Below, piece by piece: positions 1-8,235 of a DNA stretch of 32,942 bases. The translations under genes and the position numbers were made by a program. The notes beneath the pieces were generated by a model. That model did not search any database. It was not told where the DNA came from and worked only from the letters and a program-made list of their open reading frames with translations. The stretch comes from Oscillospiraceae bacterium (GTDB lineage: Bacteria > Bacillota > Clostridia > Oscillospirales > Ruminococcaceae): contig JAFXIC010000040.1 in assembly GCA_017533485.1 (NCBI GenBank), forward strand, positions 1 to 32,942, given 5' to 3'. Within the stretch, counting starts at the first letter, position 1. Every line of letters begins with the position of its first letter.

Positions 1-19
1 CAACAACAACAACAACAAC
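1..19. repeat. (CAA)n microsatellite at the window edge
   Basis: Six CAA units and a partial one lie at the very start of the window. In the frame of the LRR gene they are ACA codons and encode a run of Thr just before the repeat domain. Unit changes of three bases would alter linker length without changing frame. The tract probably extends to the left of the window. Confidence 0.8.
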
Positions 20-1339
20 GCCGGAGCCGATCTCAAAAATTTCGTATTCGGATGGGGAAGATGGCATTACCATAGATGCCTACCGCTGGACAGATGAAAT
101 GACGGTCACAATCCCCGACCAGATTAACGGACGTCCGGTCACGAAAATTGCGCCTGAGGCCTTTCGCTACTGCTATGCAGACGAGGTTTTGCTCCCCGAT
201 ACCATCACGGAAATCGGTGCGGATGCATTCAAGGGCTGTCGGTATCTCAAAAAGATCGTGATCCCAAAAGGTTGTCTGCTGATCGGGCGCGGTGCGTTTC
301 AGGACTGTACACAGCTCGATACGGTGGAATTTCCGGAAACTGCACCCGAAATCGAACCCTCTGCCTTTGACCGTACCGCATATATCACACGGCTGACCGA
401 TACGCTGGTCATCATCGGAAACGGACTCCTTTATGCCTACCACGGGACTGCCGCAGAGGTCACACTCCCTGATACCGTCAAGCAGATCAATGCCAATGCT
501 TTTGCGAATCATACGGAGCTGACCGCGATTACAATTCCCGAATCGGTCACACGGATTGATACGAATGCATTTCTCGGCTGTACCGGCCTTTCTTCGATTA
601 CACTCCTCGGTACGCCCGAACGGATTGCAAAGGATGCTTTTACCGATACCGCGTGGGCGCGTGACAGCAAGGAAGATCTCCTCGTGCTCGGTGCGACAGT
701 CCTCTCTTACCGCGGCAATCAGACAGTGCCGGAAATTCCCGATGGTGTCACGGCAATCGCCAGCGGTGCAGCTCCGATCATCCTGGGGTTACAACCATCA
801 AGCTTCCGGATTCTGTCCGCAAAATTCAGCCCGACGCATTCCGCGGCTGCACCTCGCTTCAGGTTGTGACAATGGGCGATCAGATGGAAGAAATCGGGGA
901 TCGGGCATTCTACGGCTGTACAACACTTTCCTACCTCCGCCTCGGCCATGCGCTGCATACGGTTGGTACAGAAGCCTTTACCGGCTGTAACGCGCTGACA
1001 GAAATCTATCTTCCGGATACGCTGATGACAATCGGCGCTGACGCAGTCGGCTGGAAGCTGGAGCCGGAAACGAATCAGCGTGTGAAAAATGACGCACTGA
1101 CGATGTACTGCAATTCTAAGCCGGCAATGTCCTATGCGGAAACGCTCGGCATCCGCCGGAAAGCACTTCCGGACGCGGAAAATACAAAGCCTGCGCCCGA
1201 AGTAACCGAACAGCCAAAGCATAAATCCGGAAGCTTTCTGTTCTCAGATCCTGCCTATCGCGCGGGACTGATCGGAACGGGGCTATCCTCCCTCCTCGTA
1301 CTTTCCGCCCTCATCTTCCGAAAAAAACGCAAAGGATAA
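1..1339 (+). pseudogene. BspA-like leucine-rich-repeat surface protein, 5'-truncated by the window and frameshifted
   Basis: The reading frame is open from the window edge (codons starting at position 3), so the gene begins upstream. It reads a Thr tract (TTTTTTPEP), then LRR_5/BspA-type repeats of about 23 residues with the recurring pattern LPDTV..I...AF.GC..L. At about 768-780 the LRR pattern stops in this frame and continues perfectly in the next one (SDHPGVTTIKLPDSV), so one base appears missing there. The first frame runs on to a stop at 867-869, and the second carries at least three more repeats to a stop at 1337-1339. The C-terminus is a single hydrophobic helix followed by RKKRKG, a membrane anchor without an LPXTG motif. 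BspA-like proteins are generally surface proteins involved in adhesion. The shift may be a true mutation or a sequencing error. It converges on the operon that also encodes an LRR protein. Confidence 0.85.
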
Positions 1340-1362
1340 GAAATCCCAAAAAAGAATCCGAC

Positions 1363-1420
1363 AAAAAAACCATTCCGACCGTACACATCTCGGTACAATC
1401 GGAATGGTTTTGTCTTTTTG
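1363..1420. terminator. Bidirectional rho-independent terminator between convergent genes
   Basis: The arms AAACCATTCCGA and TCGGAATGGTTT enclose a loop of about 20 nt that contains two GTAC blocks. On the minus strand the stem is followed by seven T residues (1363-1369 read in reverse). On the plus strand it is followed by TTTTGTCTTTTT. It therefore serves both the LRR gene ending at 1339 and the minus-strand operon ending at 1445. Confidence 0.9.
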
Positions 1421-1444
1421 TATGCGCAGTTGGAATCGGGCTGA

Positions 1445-2278
1445 TTAACGGTAAGACGCAATGATTTCTTCTTTCTGCGTACCGACTCTCCCGTTACAGT
1501 CATATTCTTCATAGAACAGGCGCGTCGGGGTATTCATCGAAACCGTATGTCTGCCGCCTGCCTGTGTATAATTGGTGATACGGAAGCTGATACTTTCGCC
1601 GCTCACCGCGTCCAGTATGATAGACATTTCATCGGAAGTCTGTTCCGTACCGATGAGCCGCGGTGCAGCACAAAACTGGAAAATCCGCGGAAGGCTGTAA
1701 GAGGTGGTGTGCATAATCGTCAGCACCGGCTTTCTCTTTTCCGCAATCTCCTCCTGATACGGGGTATCCTGAAATGCGTCGATGGCGATCATATCCGGAA
1801 ATACCGGCATTTCGAGTGTTTTCAGCCGCGCACAGCCGGCAAAAGCACCACTATGGATCGCAGTAATCGTCTTCGGCAGTATCACGTGCTCCAGCGCCGC
1901 ACAGTTATGAAACATATGCGCCGGAATCACCGAAATGCCATTCGGTATCGTAATTTCCCTCAGCAGTCCGCAGCCCTCAAAACATCCGATGCCAAGCGAA
2001 CCGGCAGAACCATCCGGATATCGCATCTCTCCCGGCATCAGAATGTTTTCCAGCGCGTCACAGTCCCGGAATGCATATGCCCCCAGTTCGCAGAGTGTAT
2101 TGGAGAGTGTTGCCTGATGGAGCTTCCGACATTCACGGAATCCGCTCTCTCCGATAATCCGCATGGTATCCGGCATTACAAGGTCTGCGATCTCATGTCC
2201 GCGGAATTCTCCGCGTTCGACCATTTCCTTATTGCGGTACTTCAGCCTGTCACCGCTTTTTCTTGAGAAAATGCCCAT
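1445..2278 (-). CDS. BspA-like leucine-rich-repeat protein without signal peptide
   Basis: This 277-residue protein has LRR_5-type repeats from about residue 30 to 170 (for example LVMPDTMRIIGESGFREC, then ITIPNGISVIPAHMFHNC and VILPKTITAIHSGAF). These are followed by a roughly 100-residue non-repeat C-terminal domain of unknown function. No signal peptide or membrane segment is visible; the N-terminus (MGIFSRKSGDR) is basic and polar, so it is either cytoplasmic or exported by another route. The start is supported by GAGGGG six bases upstream of the ATG. It is the last gene of the dlt-like operon, 38 bp after the lipoprotein gene, and ends just before a strong terminator. The LRR kinship with the convergent neighbour suggests local duplication. 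Its link to envelope acylation is positional only. Confidence 0.85.
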   Translation of the reverse strand: MGIFSRKSGDRLKYRNKEMVERGEFRGHEIADLVMPDTMRIIGESGFRECRKLHQATLSNTLCELGAYAFRDCDALENILMPGEMRYPDGSAGSLGIGCFEGCGLLREITIPNGISVIPAHMFHNCAALEHVILPKTITAIHSGAFAGCARLKTLEMPVFPDMIAIDAFQDTPYQEEIAEKRKPVLTIMHTTSYSLPRIFQFCAAPRLIGTEQTSDEMSIILDAVSGESISFRITNYTQAGGRHTVSMNTPTRLFYEEYDCNGRVGTQKEEIIASYR

Positions 2279-2316
2279 ACTGTTCCCCTCATTTCATCTA
2301 TTCTGATTTTGTATCA

Positions 2317-2910
2317 TCAGCCGACGTGGTAGGTATAAACAATCGAAGATACTGTGCCATCCTCTAAGAAAAATTGTAAATCCACGCCCTCGCCGTTGTA
2401 TACCAGGAATGCATCCGACTCGACATCCGCAGCACCGCAAGCCGCTGTCACATCTGCTACGGATGCGCCAACAGCAACTCCCTCTTTTGTTTTGGCAGCG
2501 GCATCGGTCAGGGTGACTGCATATACACGGTTCACGCCCTGATCCGGATAGGTTTCGACGGTAAATCCGTCATAGGTATAGGTATAGCTTGTGCCCTCGA
2601 ATGCACAGGACGGTGCTTCAAAGGTCTGGGACGGTTCGCCGAGCTGTGCGACGAGCGGATCACATTCCGCGTTGATTACCAGCTCGATGCCGCCTGTGGT
2701 GGTATAGGAAAAGCTTGGTGCGCCGCTCTGATTTTCTGTTGCAGCACCGTTTTGGTCTGAAGCGGCGGTATCGTCCGCAGATGTTGGTGTTGTAGCAACA
2801 GGTGATGTCTGTGCGGTATCAGCGCCGCCCGGGACTTCTTCACAGCCTGCCAGTACGGTCATAGCTGCAAGGGATACGGCAGCGGCGATCATCAGTTTCT
2901 TAAAGTTCAT
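2317..2910 (-). CDS. Putative lipoprotein of unknown function
   Basis: The 197-residue product starts with a clear type II signal peptide, with lipobox LAGC and the lipidated Cys at residue 23. A low-complexity Ala/Thr/Ser/Gln linker follows (about 24-65). The rest is a small beta-rich region with two similar-looking halves. The first contains LGEP...SCAFEG..YTYTYDGFTVETYP. The second contains GVAVGASVADVTAACG, which resembles the Gx(S)xxxVxxxxG pattern of small SmpA/OmlA-type or PepSY-like folds, but I cannot assign a family. A GGAAG ribosome binding site precedes the ATG. It lies 22 bp after the SGNH gene, so it is very likely co-transcribed with the acylation genes and its product would sit on the outer face of the membrane with them. 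Confidence 0.85.
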   Translation of the reverse strand: MNFKKLMIAAAVSLAAMTVLAGCEEVPGGADTAQTSPVATTPTSADDTAASDQNGAATENQSGAPSFSYTTTGGIELVINAECDPLVAQLGEPSQTFEAPSCAFEGTSYTYTYDGFTVETYPDQGVNRVYAVTLTDAAAKTKEGVAVGASVADVTAACGAADVESDAFLVYNGEGVDLQFFLEDGTVSSIVYTYHVG

Positions 2911-2932
2911 GGTGTTATACTTCCTTTCTCAG

Positions 2933-4033
2933 TCATTCTTTCGGGGTTCCGTTTTCTTCTTCTTTTTCAGGTATACCCTTTACATTTCCATATATACGGA
3001 GGTTTTCTTTTTGCTTTTCGAATTCGGTATGGTATCGTACACAGATATCGAGCCAATATGCGGCAAGTTCCGGTTCTTTTCTTCTGTCCTCCAGCGAAAA
3101 TTCTTCGCTGAGATATTCTCCGAGCCAGACCGATAATTTTTCTGCGCCATATACATTCATATGCAGACCGCCGTCATAGGTATCGGTTGTAAAATCAATC
3201 CCGACTTCCGCAATGCGCTTCTCGTCCAGAAAATTGAGGTAGGGAAGGTTATGCGCCGCGGCATATTCGGTAATTTGTGCGTCCCATTCGTCATACCAGT
3301 ACGGATAGAGTGACGGTGCTTTGATCAGCAGGAGTTTGACATCATTCTCCTCACACAGCACCCGCATCTTCTCCAGATATTCCCAGCAGGTTTCTCCGAA
3401 GCTGTAATCGGTCAGCGGCCGTCCTTCCGGTACATTTTCTGCGGCTTTGATATCGGCACGCAGATAATATCCGCTGAAGAAATTGGGCTTCGCACCAAAA
3501 TAGTATCGGAAATCTTCTGCCGTCAGCTCATTCCATCTGGAATGGTAGCGCAGAATCGGGAATACATAGGACAGGAAGCTTTCTTCTTCTGTCATAGACG
3601 CGCGGATACAGTCAGCTTTTGATTTTGACCAGCGCATTCCTTCGATAGACATCCGGTTATAGGCTTCATTCTGTGGGGTATCATATTTCATCGACAGCAC
3701 ATTAAAGACTGCGACATCGGGCTTTTCATACCGCAGGGTATCCTCCAGCAGATAATAGGACTGCCAGATGAGCTGCTGTGCCGAACCACGAATCGCAGAG
3801 GAGATGCCATTTTTCTCCCAGAGTGTCACAGGCGAGAAATTCTCGTAGCATTCACAGTCTCCGACAAATACCACATCATGGTCAAAGCCGCTCTTATAAT
3901 AATCTGCGATGAGGTTTCCCTCGACCACATCCGCCATATATTTCGGCTGTACGAGGCGTTGGGCTGCTGCGGTCAGCACCGCTGCGGAAACTGCCATCGC
4001 AACGCCCGATTGGACAACTTTTTTCTTTGTCAT
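2933..4033 (-). CDS. Membrane-anchored SGNH/DltD-like protein (Cys at the nucleophile position)
   Basis: The 366-residue protein has one N-terminal hydrophobic segment (about 9-28), so its body faces outward. The SGNH-like block I reads VVFVGDCECYENFSP, which puts Cys60 where GDSL enzymes have Ser. The C-terminal catalytic block is DGGLHMNVYG, with Asp287 and His291. A charged tail of about 60 residues follows. In dlt and alginate-type systems the SGNH partner (DltD, AlgJ/AlgX) acts with the MBOAT protein in the last step of acyl transfer to the extracellular polymer; that role is inferred here from position, 65 bp after the MBOAT gene. An AGGAG sequence lies ten bases before the ATG. The Cys may be a functional thiol nucleophile or mark a non-catalytic partner; I cannot tell which. 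Confidence 0.8.
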   Translation of the reverse strand: MTKKKVVQSGVAMAVSAAVLTAAAQRLVQPKYMADVVEGNLIADYYKSGFDHDVVFVGDCECYENFSPVTLWEKNGISSAIRGSAQQLIWQSYYLLEDTLRYEKPDVAVFNVLSMKYDTPQNEAYNRMSIEGMRWSKSKADCIRASMTEEESFLSYVFPILRYHSRWNELTAEDFRYYFGAKPNFFSGYYLRADIKAAENVPEGRPLTDYSFGETCWEYLEKMRVLCEENDVKLLLIKAPSLYPYWYDEWDAQITEYAAAHNLPYLNFLDEKRIAEVGIDFTTDTYDGGLHMNVYGAEKLSVWLGEYLSEEFSLEDRRKEPELAAYWLDICVRYHTEFEKQKENLRIYGNVKGIPEKEEENGTPKE

Positions 4034-4098
4034 GAATCATTGGCTCCTAGAACATGGAGATTCGAAATCGGGAGTCAGCACATTGCTTTGCGCTGTAC

Positions 4099-5691
4099 TC
4101 AGAACTGGTTATAGATAAACTGGCTCGAATCATAGCCGATTCCGTATGCGCCGAAGATCAGCACTGCCAAAAACATTGCCACCGTCAGCACACAGCTCAG
4201 CACCGGCGAACGGTCAAGCACCATTTTCCGCACACTGCCTCTCCGTCCGAGCAGACTCGCCGTCAGCAGTATGCCGGTTCCGATCAGCAGTATCATATAA
4301 TCCCAGCCCGTCAGCGAAAGCTTCATCAGACTTCCGTCCCACAGGACATGGAAATTAAACGATGTAAACATCGAGCTGAACATTTTAAATGTCATCGGTA
4401 CATCCCGATAACAGTCGAACATTCTCAGACAGCCCATCAGCAGGGTTGTGCGGACAGCCTGGAATCCATCGTATGCACGGGTATTGCTCCACTTGTACTT
4501 CGCATGGAATTTCTCATACAGCGGTGTCATACGTTCTGAGATGAGGATAACGACAGCGTTCATCAGACCCCAGACGATAAAGTTCCATGCCGCGCCGTGC
4601 CAGAGACCGGTTAAGAACCAGACTGCGATGGTTGCGACATAGACCGGCACATATTTTCCGATGGTTTTTCCGAGCTTTTCCCTGCTCCATTTCGACAGGT
4701 TCAGCATCGGCTTACAGACGCTCAGCGGATAGAACAGGTAATCCTTGAACCATGTATTGAGGGTGATATGCCATCTCCGCCAGTATTCGGTGATATTCTT
4801 CGAGAAGAACGGCCGCTCAAAGTTTTCTGCGAGCGGAATTCCGAGCACCTGACCGATACCGATGGTGATGTCGATACCGCCGGTGAAGTCCGCATACAGC
4901 TGGAGCATATAGTAGAGGATGCCGAGGAAGGCATAGACGCCGTAATACTGTTCCGGATCGGAGATCAGCACGGTGACAGCCGGCAGAATCCGGTCGGCAA
5001 GAATCATTTTCTTGCAGTAGCCCCAGAGAATCCGCTGGGTTCCGAACAGCACACGCCGCGGCTGGAATCCGTTTCCGGCATACAGCGGCTCCGAGAGTTC
5101 ATCATAACGGCTGATCGGGCCCTGAATGAGCTGCGGGAAGAACGAGACGAAAAGACCGAGTTTTGCGATATTTTTCTCATGCGGATATTTCTCGCGGTAG
5201 ACATCAATCGCATAGCCCATGGTCTGGAACGTATAGAACGAGATTCCCATCGGGAGCAAAAACTGGGGGATCGGGAACGCATTGTCATTCCCGAACAGCC
5301 CTGCCAGCGCATTCATATTCCGCATCGCAAACGCACCGTACTTAATGACAGCGAGGATGCCGAAGTTCAGCACCAGCAGCCCCACCAGCAATCGGAACCG
5401 CCGTTTGTTTGCAGCTTCCTTATATGCCTTTTTCTCCTCACGCTTCATCTCGGATTTATGTGCGGCAAGATATTCTTTTCTCGCACCGGCCATCGCGTCC
5501 AGCTTACGGGTCACAAAATAGGTGCTGACGGTTGTCGCGGCGATATAGAGCAGGTTGCTGAGCCCCGAATATGCATAAAACAGCACACTCGCCGCCAGCA
5601 GCAGCATCCAGCGGAATTTTTTCGGAATCAGAAAATAGGTGACACAAAGCACCACCAGACCGATAATAAACGCGGAATCGGTAAACAGCAT
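4099..5691 (-). CDS. MBOAT-family O-acyltransferase (DltB/AlgI-like)
   Basis: The 530-residue polytopic membrane protein has the family signatures: LIQGPISRYDEL (about 188-199), WRRWHITLNTWFKDYLFYPL with His308, and LTGLWHGAAWN with the conserved catalytic His365. The N-terminal region (residues 1-60) and the C-terminal third are strongly hydrophobic; a charged cytoplasmic-type loop spans about 66-100. DltB/AlgI proteins take acyl groups from a cytoplasmic donor across the membrane to extracellular polymers. The protein ends in FIYNQF. This resembles the C-terminal Tyr-containing motif of DltX, proposed as an acyl relay, and in other MBOAT systems it is carried by the MBOAT protein itself. 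No separate dltX-like small gene is visible. The ATG overlaps the stop of the carrier-protein gene (TGATG), implying translational coupling. Confidence 0.92.
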   Translation of the reverse strand: MLFTDSAFIIGLVVLCVTYFLIPKKFRWMLLLAASVLFYAYSGLSNLLYIAATTVSTYFVTRKLDAMAGARKEYLAAHKSEMKREEKKAYKEAANKRRFRLLVGLLVLNFGILAVIKYGAFAMRNMNALAGLFGNDNAFPIPQFLLPMGISFYTFQTMGYAIDVYREKYPHEKNIAKLGLFVSFFPQLIQGPISRYDELSEPLYAGNGFQPRRVLFGTQRILWGYCKKMILADRILPAVTVLISDPEQYYGVYAFLGILYYMLQLYADFTGGIDITIGIGQVLGIPLAENFERPFFSKNITEYWRRWHITLNTWFKDYLFYPLSVCKPMLNLSKWSREKLGKTIGKYVPVYVATIAVWFLTGLWHGAAWNFIVWGLMNAVVILISERMTPLYEKFHAKYKWSNTRAYDGFQAVRTTLLMGCLRMFDCYRDVPMTFKMFSSMFTSFNFHVLWDGSLMKLSLTGWDYMILLIGTGILLTASLLGRRGSVRKMVLDRSPVLSCVLTVAMFLAVLIFGAYGIGYDSSQFIYNQF

Positions 5692-5933
5692 CAGTCTTCC
5701 TCAAGCGATTCGATGAGGGCAGCCAGTGCTTTCGCGGAATTGAAGTTTTCGGGGATAATCTTATCCGCAGGAATCGCAACATCAAATTCATTGCTGATTT
5801 CGGTGATGACGGTAATGATATCGAACGAATCGAGAATCTTGTCGTCGATCAGTGTTTCACAGGTCTCAAAGTCCACATCCTCATGCAGATCCTTCAAGAT
5901 TCCAACTAAGGTTTCATAGGTTTCGCTCATCAT
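5691..5933 (-). CDS. Acyl (aminoacyl) carrier protein, DltC-like
   Basis: This is an 80-residue acidic protein with the phosphopantetheine attachment block DDKILDSFDII, where Ser36 is the expected prosthetic-group site, followed by the typical helices EISNEFDVAIP and SAKALAALIESLEED. I chose the start at the ATGATG pair (5933 or 5930) because GGAGG lies 5-8 bases upstream. A longer reading frame from 5975 would place this ribosome binding site inside the gene and overlap the ligase. It sits between the adenylating ligase (28 bp gap) and the MBOAT gene (1-base overlap). It is therefore the expected carrier of the activated amino acid, as DltC is for D-Ala. It could not be a fatty-acid ACP by context, since no fatty-acid genes are nearby. 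Confidence 0.9.
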   Translation of the reverse strand: MMSETYETLVGILKDLHEDVDFETCETLIDDKILDSFDIITVITEISNEFDVAIPADKIIPENFNSAKALAALIESLEED

Positions 5934-5961
5934 TGTTTCCTCCATAACATAATTTCTGTAT

Positions 5962-7473
5962 TTATGCGTGATCATAGATCTCCTTTAACGCCTTTCTGTC
6001 AAGCTTTCCGTTTGGTGTATGCGGCATCTCGTCGAGTTTTCGGATGAGATTGGGCTGCATATACCGCGGCAAGCGCTGTTTGAGATAGGCTGCGAGTGCG
6101 GGCTTTTCGACATCTCCCGTATAGAACAGTACGATCTTGCTTTTTGCCTTATCGTAGATACAGCCGACTGCTTCCACACCGTCATACAGACCGCAGTTGA
6201 TTTCGATTTCACCGAGCTCGATGCGGTGACCCATATGTTTAATCTGATAATCCTTACGGGATACGAAAACCAGGTCTCCGTCCGCATTATAATGGGCAAT
6301 ATCACCGGTACGGTAAATCAGCTCCGGGAATCGGGTCTGGAGCGGGTTTTCGGTAAAGACCTCTGCGGTTTTATCGGGCTGGCCGAAATATCCCATCGTC
6401 AGACAGGTTCCGCGGATGCAGATCTCACCCGGCTCACCGAATTTCGCCTCATGGTTTTCCTCGTCCAGCAGCAGAATTCCGGTATTGCGGAAGGGTTTTC
6501 CGATCGGGATTGCTTCCGTTTCCCCGAATTCACGCTCCACATGATAATAACAGCTCATACCGGTTGCTTCGGTCGGGCCATAGAGATTGGTAAACTTCGC
6601 GTCCGGAAGCACCTCTCTCCACATCCGGAACTGTTTGACCGGAAATACCTCGCTGCCGAATGCAATCGTATGGAGTGTTTCGGGGCGGACGGTTTTGAAG
6701 GTACCGGTTGCGGAGATCATGGTCAATGCGGATACGACCCAGCAGATGGTATTGATTTTATGGGTATTGAGATATTCAACGAGTGTAATCGGGAACGAGA
6801 AGCACTGTTTCGGGATCAGGTAGGTTGTCGCACCGAATTTCAGTGTCGGATAGAGCTCTTTCAGACAGGCGTCAAAATAAAGCGGTGTCTGGTTTCCGAA
6901 GACAGTATCCTCTCCGAAGCCGAGTGTTTCGGAAAGATTCTCGATATAGTCGATGACGGATCTGTGACAGGCGAGAATTCCCTTCGGCACACCGGTCGAA
7001 CCGGATGTAAACACAATATAAATCGGGTCAATATCGAGCTGCTTTGCACGGATTCTGCTGAGTGCTTCGGCATCCTCCGCCGTTTCAATCATTTCATCGA
7101 ACAGATAGCTTTTTGCGGTACAGCCAAACTGTGAGAGCAGCGGTTTCGTTGTCGCGTCACAAATGACCGCACGGGGCTTGAGCTGTTCGAGAATCATCTC
7201 AATCCGGAATGCCGGCATCTCCACATCCAGCGGTACATAATAACAGCCGCCGTACAGCACACCGAAGAACGCATTGATTGCGGCAGGGGATTTCTCCATA
7301 AATACCACAACCGGTTCTCCGTACAGCCCATCTTCTGCGAGTGCCGAGCCGATGGCGCGTGCATTCTTCGAAAGCTCGGAAAACGTAAGGCTTGTATGGT
7401 CGTCAGCGAATGCGGTCTTATCCGGCACACGCTGCACGGTTTGTTCTAAGTATTCCAACACATTGGTCTGCAT
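5962..7473 (-). CDS. Amino-acid adenylating ligase, DltA-like (AMP-dependent synthetase family)
   Basis: The 503-residue ANL enzyme has cores A3 (YIVFTSGSTGVPKG, 152-165), A4 with Asp201 (LYFDACLKEL), A5 (NLYGPTEATG), A7 (YRTGD, 387-391), A8 (KHMGHRIELGEIE) and A10 Lys490 (NGKLDRKAL). Its size matches DltA, which activates D-Ala with ATP and loads it on DltC. The conserved Asp201 is the residue that holds the alpha-amino group of amino-acid substrates in A-domains and DltA, so an amino-acid substrate is likely. By hand alignment, the Cys that DltA uses for D-Ala selection corresponds to Ser254 (SALTMISAT), so the substrate may not be D-Ala. It starts 2 bp after the racemase gene, which suggests the racemase supplies its substrate. 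Confidence 0.9.
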   Translation of the reverse strand: MQTNVLEYLEQTVQRVPDKTAFADDHTSLTFSELSKNARAIGSALAEDGLYGEPVVVFMEKSPAAINAFFGVLYGGCYYVPLDVEMPAFRIEMILEQLKPRAVICDATTKPLLSQFGCTAKSYLFDEMIETAEDAEALSRIRAKQLDIDPIYIVFTSGSTGVPKGILACHRSVIDYIENLSETLGFGEDTVFGNQTPLYFDACLKELYPTLKFGATTYLIPKQCFSFPITLVEYLNTHKINTICWVVSALTMISATGTFKTVRPETLHTIAFGSEVFPVKQFRMWREVLPDAKFTNLYGPTEATGMSCYYHVEREFGETEAIPIGKPFRNTGILLLDEENHEAKFGEPGEICIRGTCLTMGYFGQPDKTAEVFTENPLQTRFPELIYRTGDIAHYNADGDLVFVSRKDYQIKHMGHRIELGEIEINCGLYDGVEAVGCIYDKAKSKIVLFYTGDVEKPALAAYLKQRLPRYMQPNLIRKLDEMPHTPNGKLDRKALKEIYDHA

Positions 7474-7475
7474 TT

Positions 7476-8213
7476 TTATTTGTCTCCTTTTGCCGGCCGC
7501 GGCATCCGTTCTTCCCGGACGCGATAGCCGCAGGCTTCGAGTGCGGAGGCGGCGAGCACCTCCATCATATCTAAATATCCGCCGCTAAGGGGCTGCATCT
7601 GTTTTACGACAGAAAGCTCGGTGCATCCGAGCAGGGTGATTTCCGCACCGGATTCCGCGAGATGTGCCCGTACAGCTTCAAAGGTTCCGAGATCAGCGGG
7701 TCTGCCGCATTTGACCTGACGGTAGATGATCTCCATCACCATTGCCTGATGTGCTTCATCGGGAAGGATCGGCCGGATGCCGTTCGATCTGAGCGCATTC
7801 ACAAAAATCCCAGACTGTAAGCTTCCGTCCGTCGCCATAATACCGGCGGCACGCACATCATATTTTTTTAACAGCTCCGCAGTTTTGAGAATCGGATGAA
7901 TGAGCTTGGCTTGAAACGCGTCCGCCAGCGCGTCATAAAATCCATACGCAGTCATACAGGGAATCGCAAGCACCTGTGCGCCGAGGCGTTCGAGTTTTTT
8001 TCCGGAATCTATGAGATCCGGAAGCGGATTCTCGGTACTGTTCCGGAGCAGGAATGCAGTCCGGTCCGGGGTCTGGGGTTTGCTGTAAAGAATCGTTTCG
8101 ATATGGTCCTGATCGGCTGCGGCATCCGTCATTGCAGTCAGCAGTTCTAAAAACTGTGCGGATGCCATCGGCCCTAAGCCGCCGATAATTCCGAGTATTT
8201 TTCTTTGTTCCAT
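7476..8213 (-). CDS. Aspartate/glutamate racemase-family protein
   Basis: The 245-residue protein belongs to the PLP-independent two-cysteine racemase family. The N-terminal block KILGIIGGLGPMAS is typical of aspartate racemases, and the two catalytic Cys lie in IPCMTAY (Cys86) and LLGCTELS (Cys197). Canonical enzymes usually read CNTAH or CNTAS in the first motif, so Met87 and Tyr90 replace residues that help bind the substrate carboxylate, and the substrate may differ. The family interconverts L- and D-Asp or L- and D-Glu in the cytoplasm. It lies between the transglutaminase-like gene (22 bp) and the adenylating ligase (2 bp). A plausible reading is that it makes the D-amino acid that the ligase activates; this is inference from gene order. 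Confidence 0.85.
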   Translation of the reverse strand: MEQRKILGIIGGLGPMASAQFLELLTAMTDAAADQDHIETILYSKPQTPDRTAFLLRNSTENPLPDLIDSGKKLERLGAQVLAIPCMTAYGFYDALADAFQAKLIHPILKTAELLKKYDVRAAGIMATDGSLQSGIFVNALRSNGIRPILPDEAHQAMVMEIIYRQVKCGRPADLGTFEAVRAHLAESGAEITLLGCTELSVVKQMQPLSGGYLDMMEVLAASALEACGYRVREERMPRPAKGDK

Positions 8214-8235
8214 GTCTGTTGTCCCCTTATCCGGT

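Noticed and set aside
4768-5919. Long plus-strand frame (383 codons) opposite the MBOAT and carrier genes
   Set aside because: It is a shadow of the codon pattern of well-supported minus-strand genes, has no ribosome binding site and its translation resembles no domain.
6019-7134. Plus-strand frame of 371 codons opposite the adenylating ligase
   Set aside because: It is a shadow frame; the minus strand has all adenylation motifs and the plus-strand product has none.
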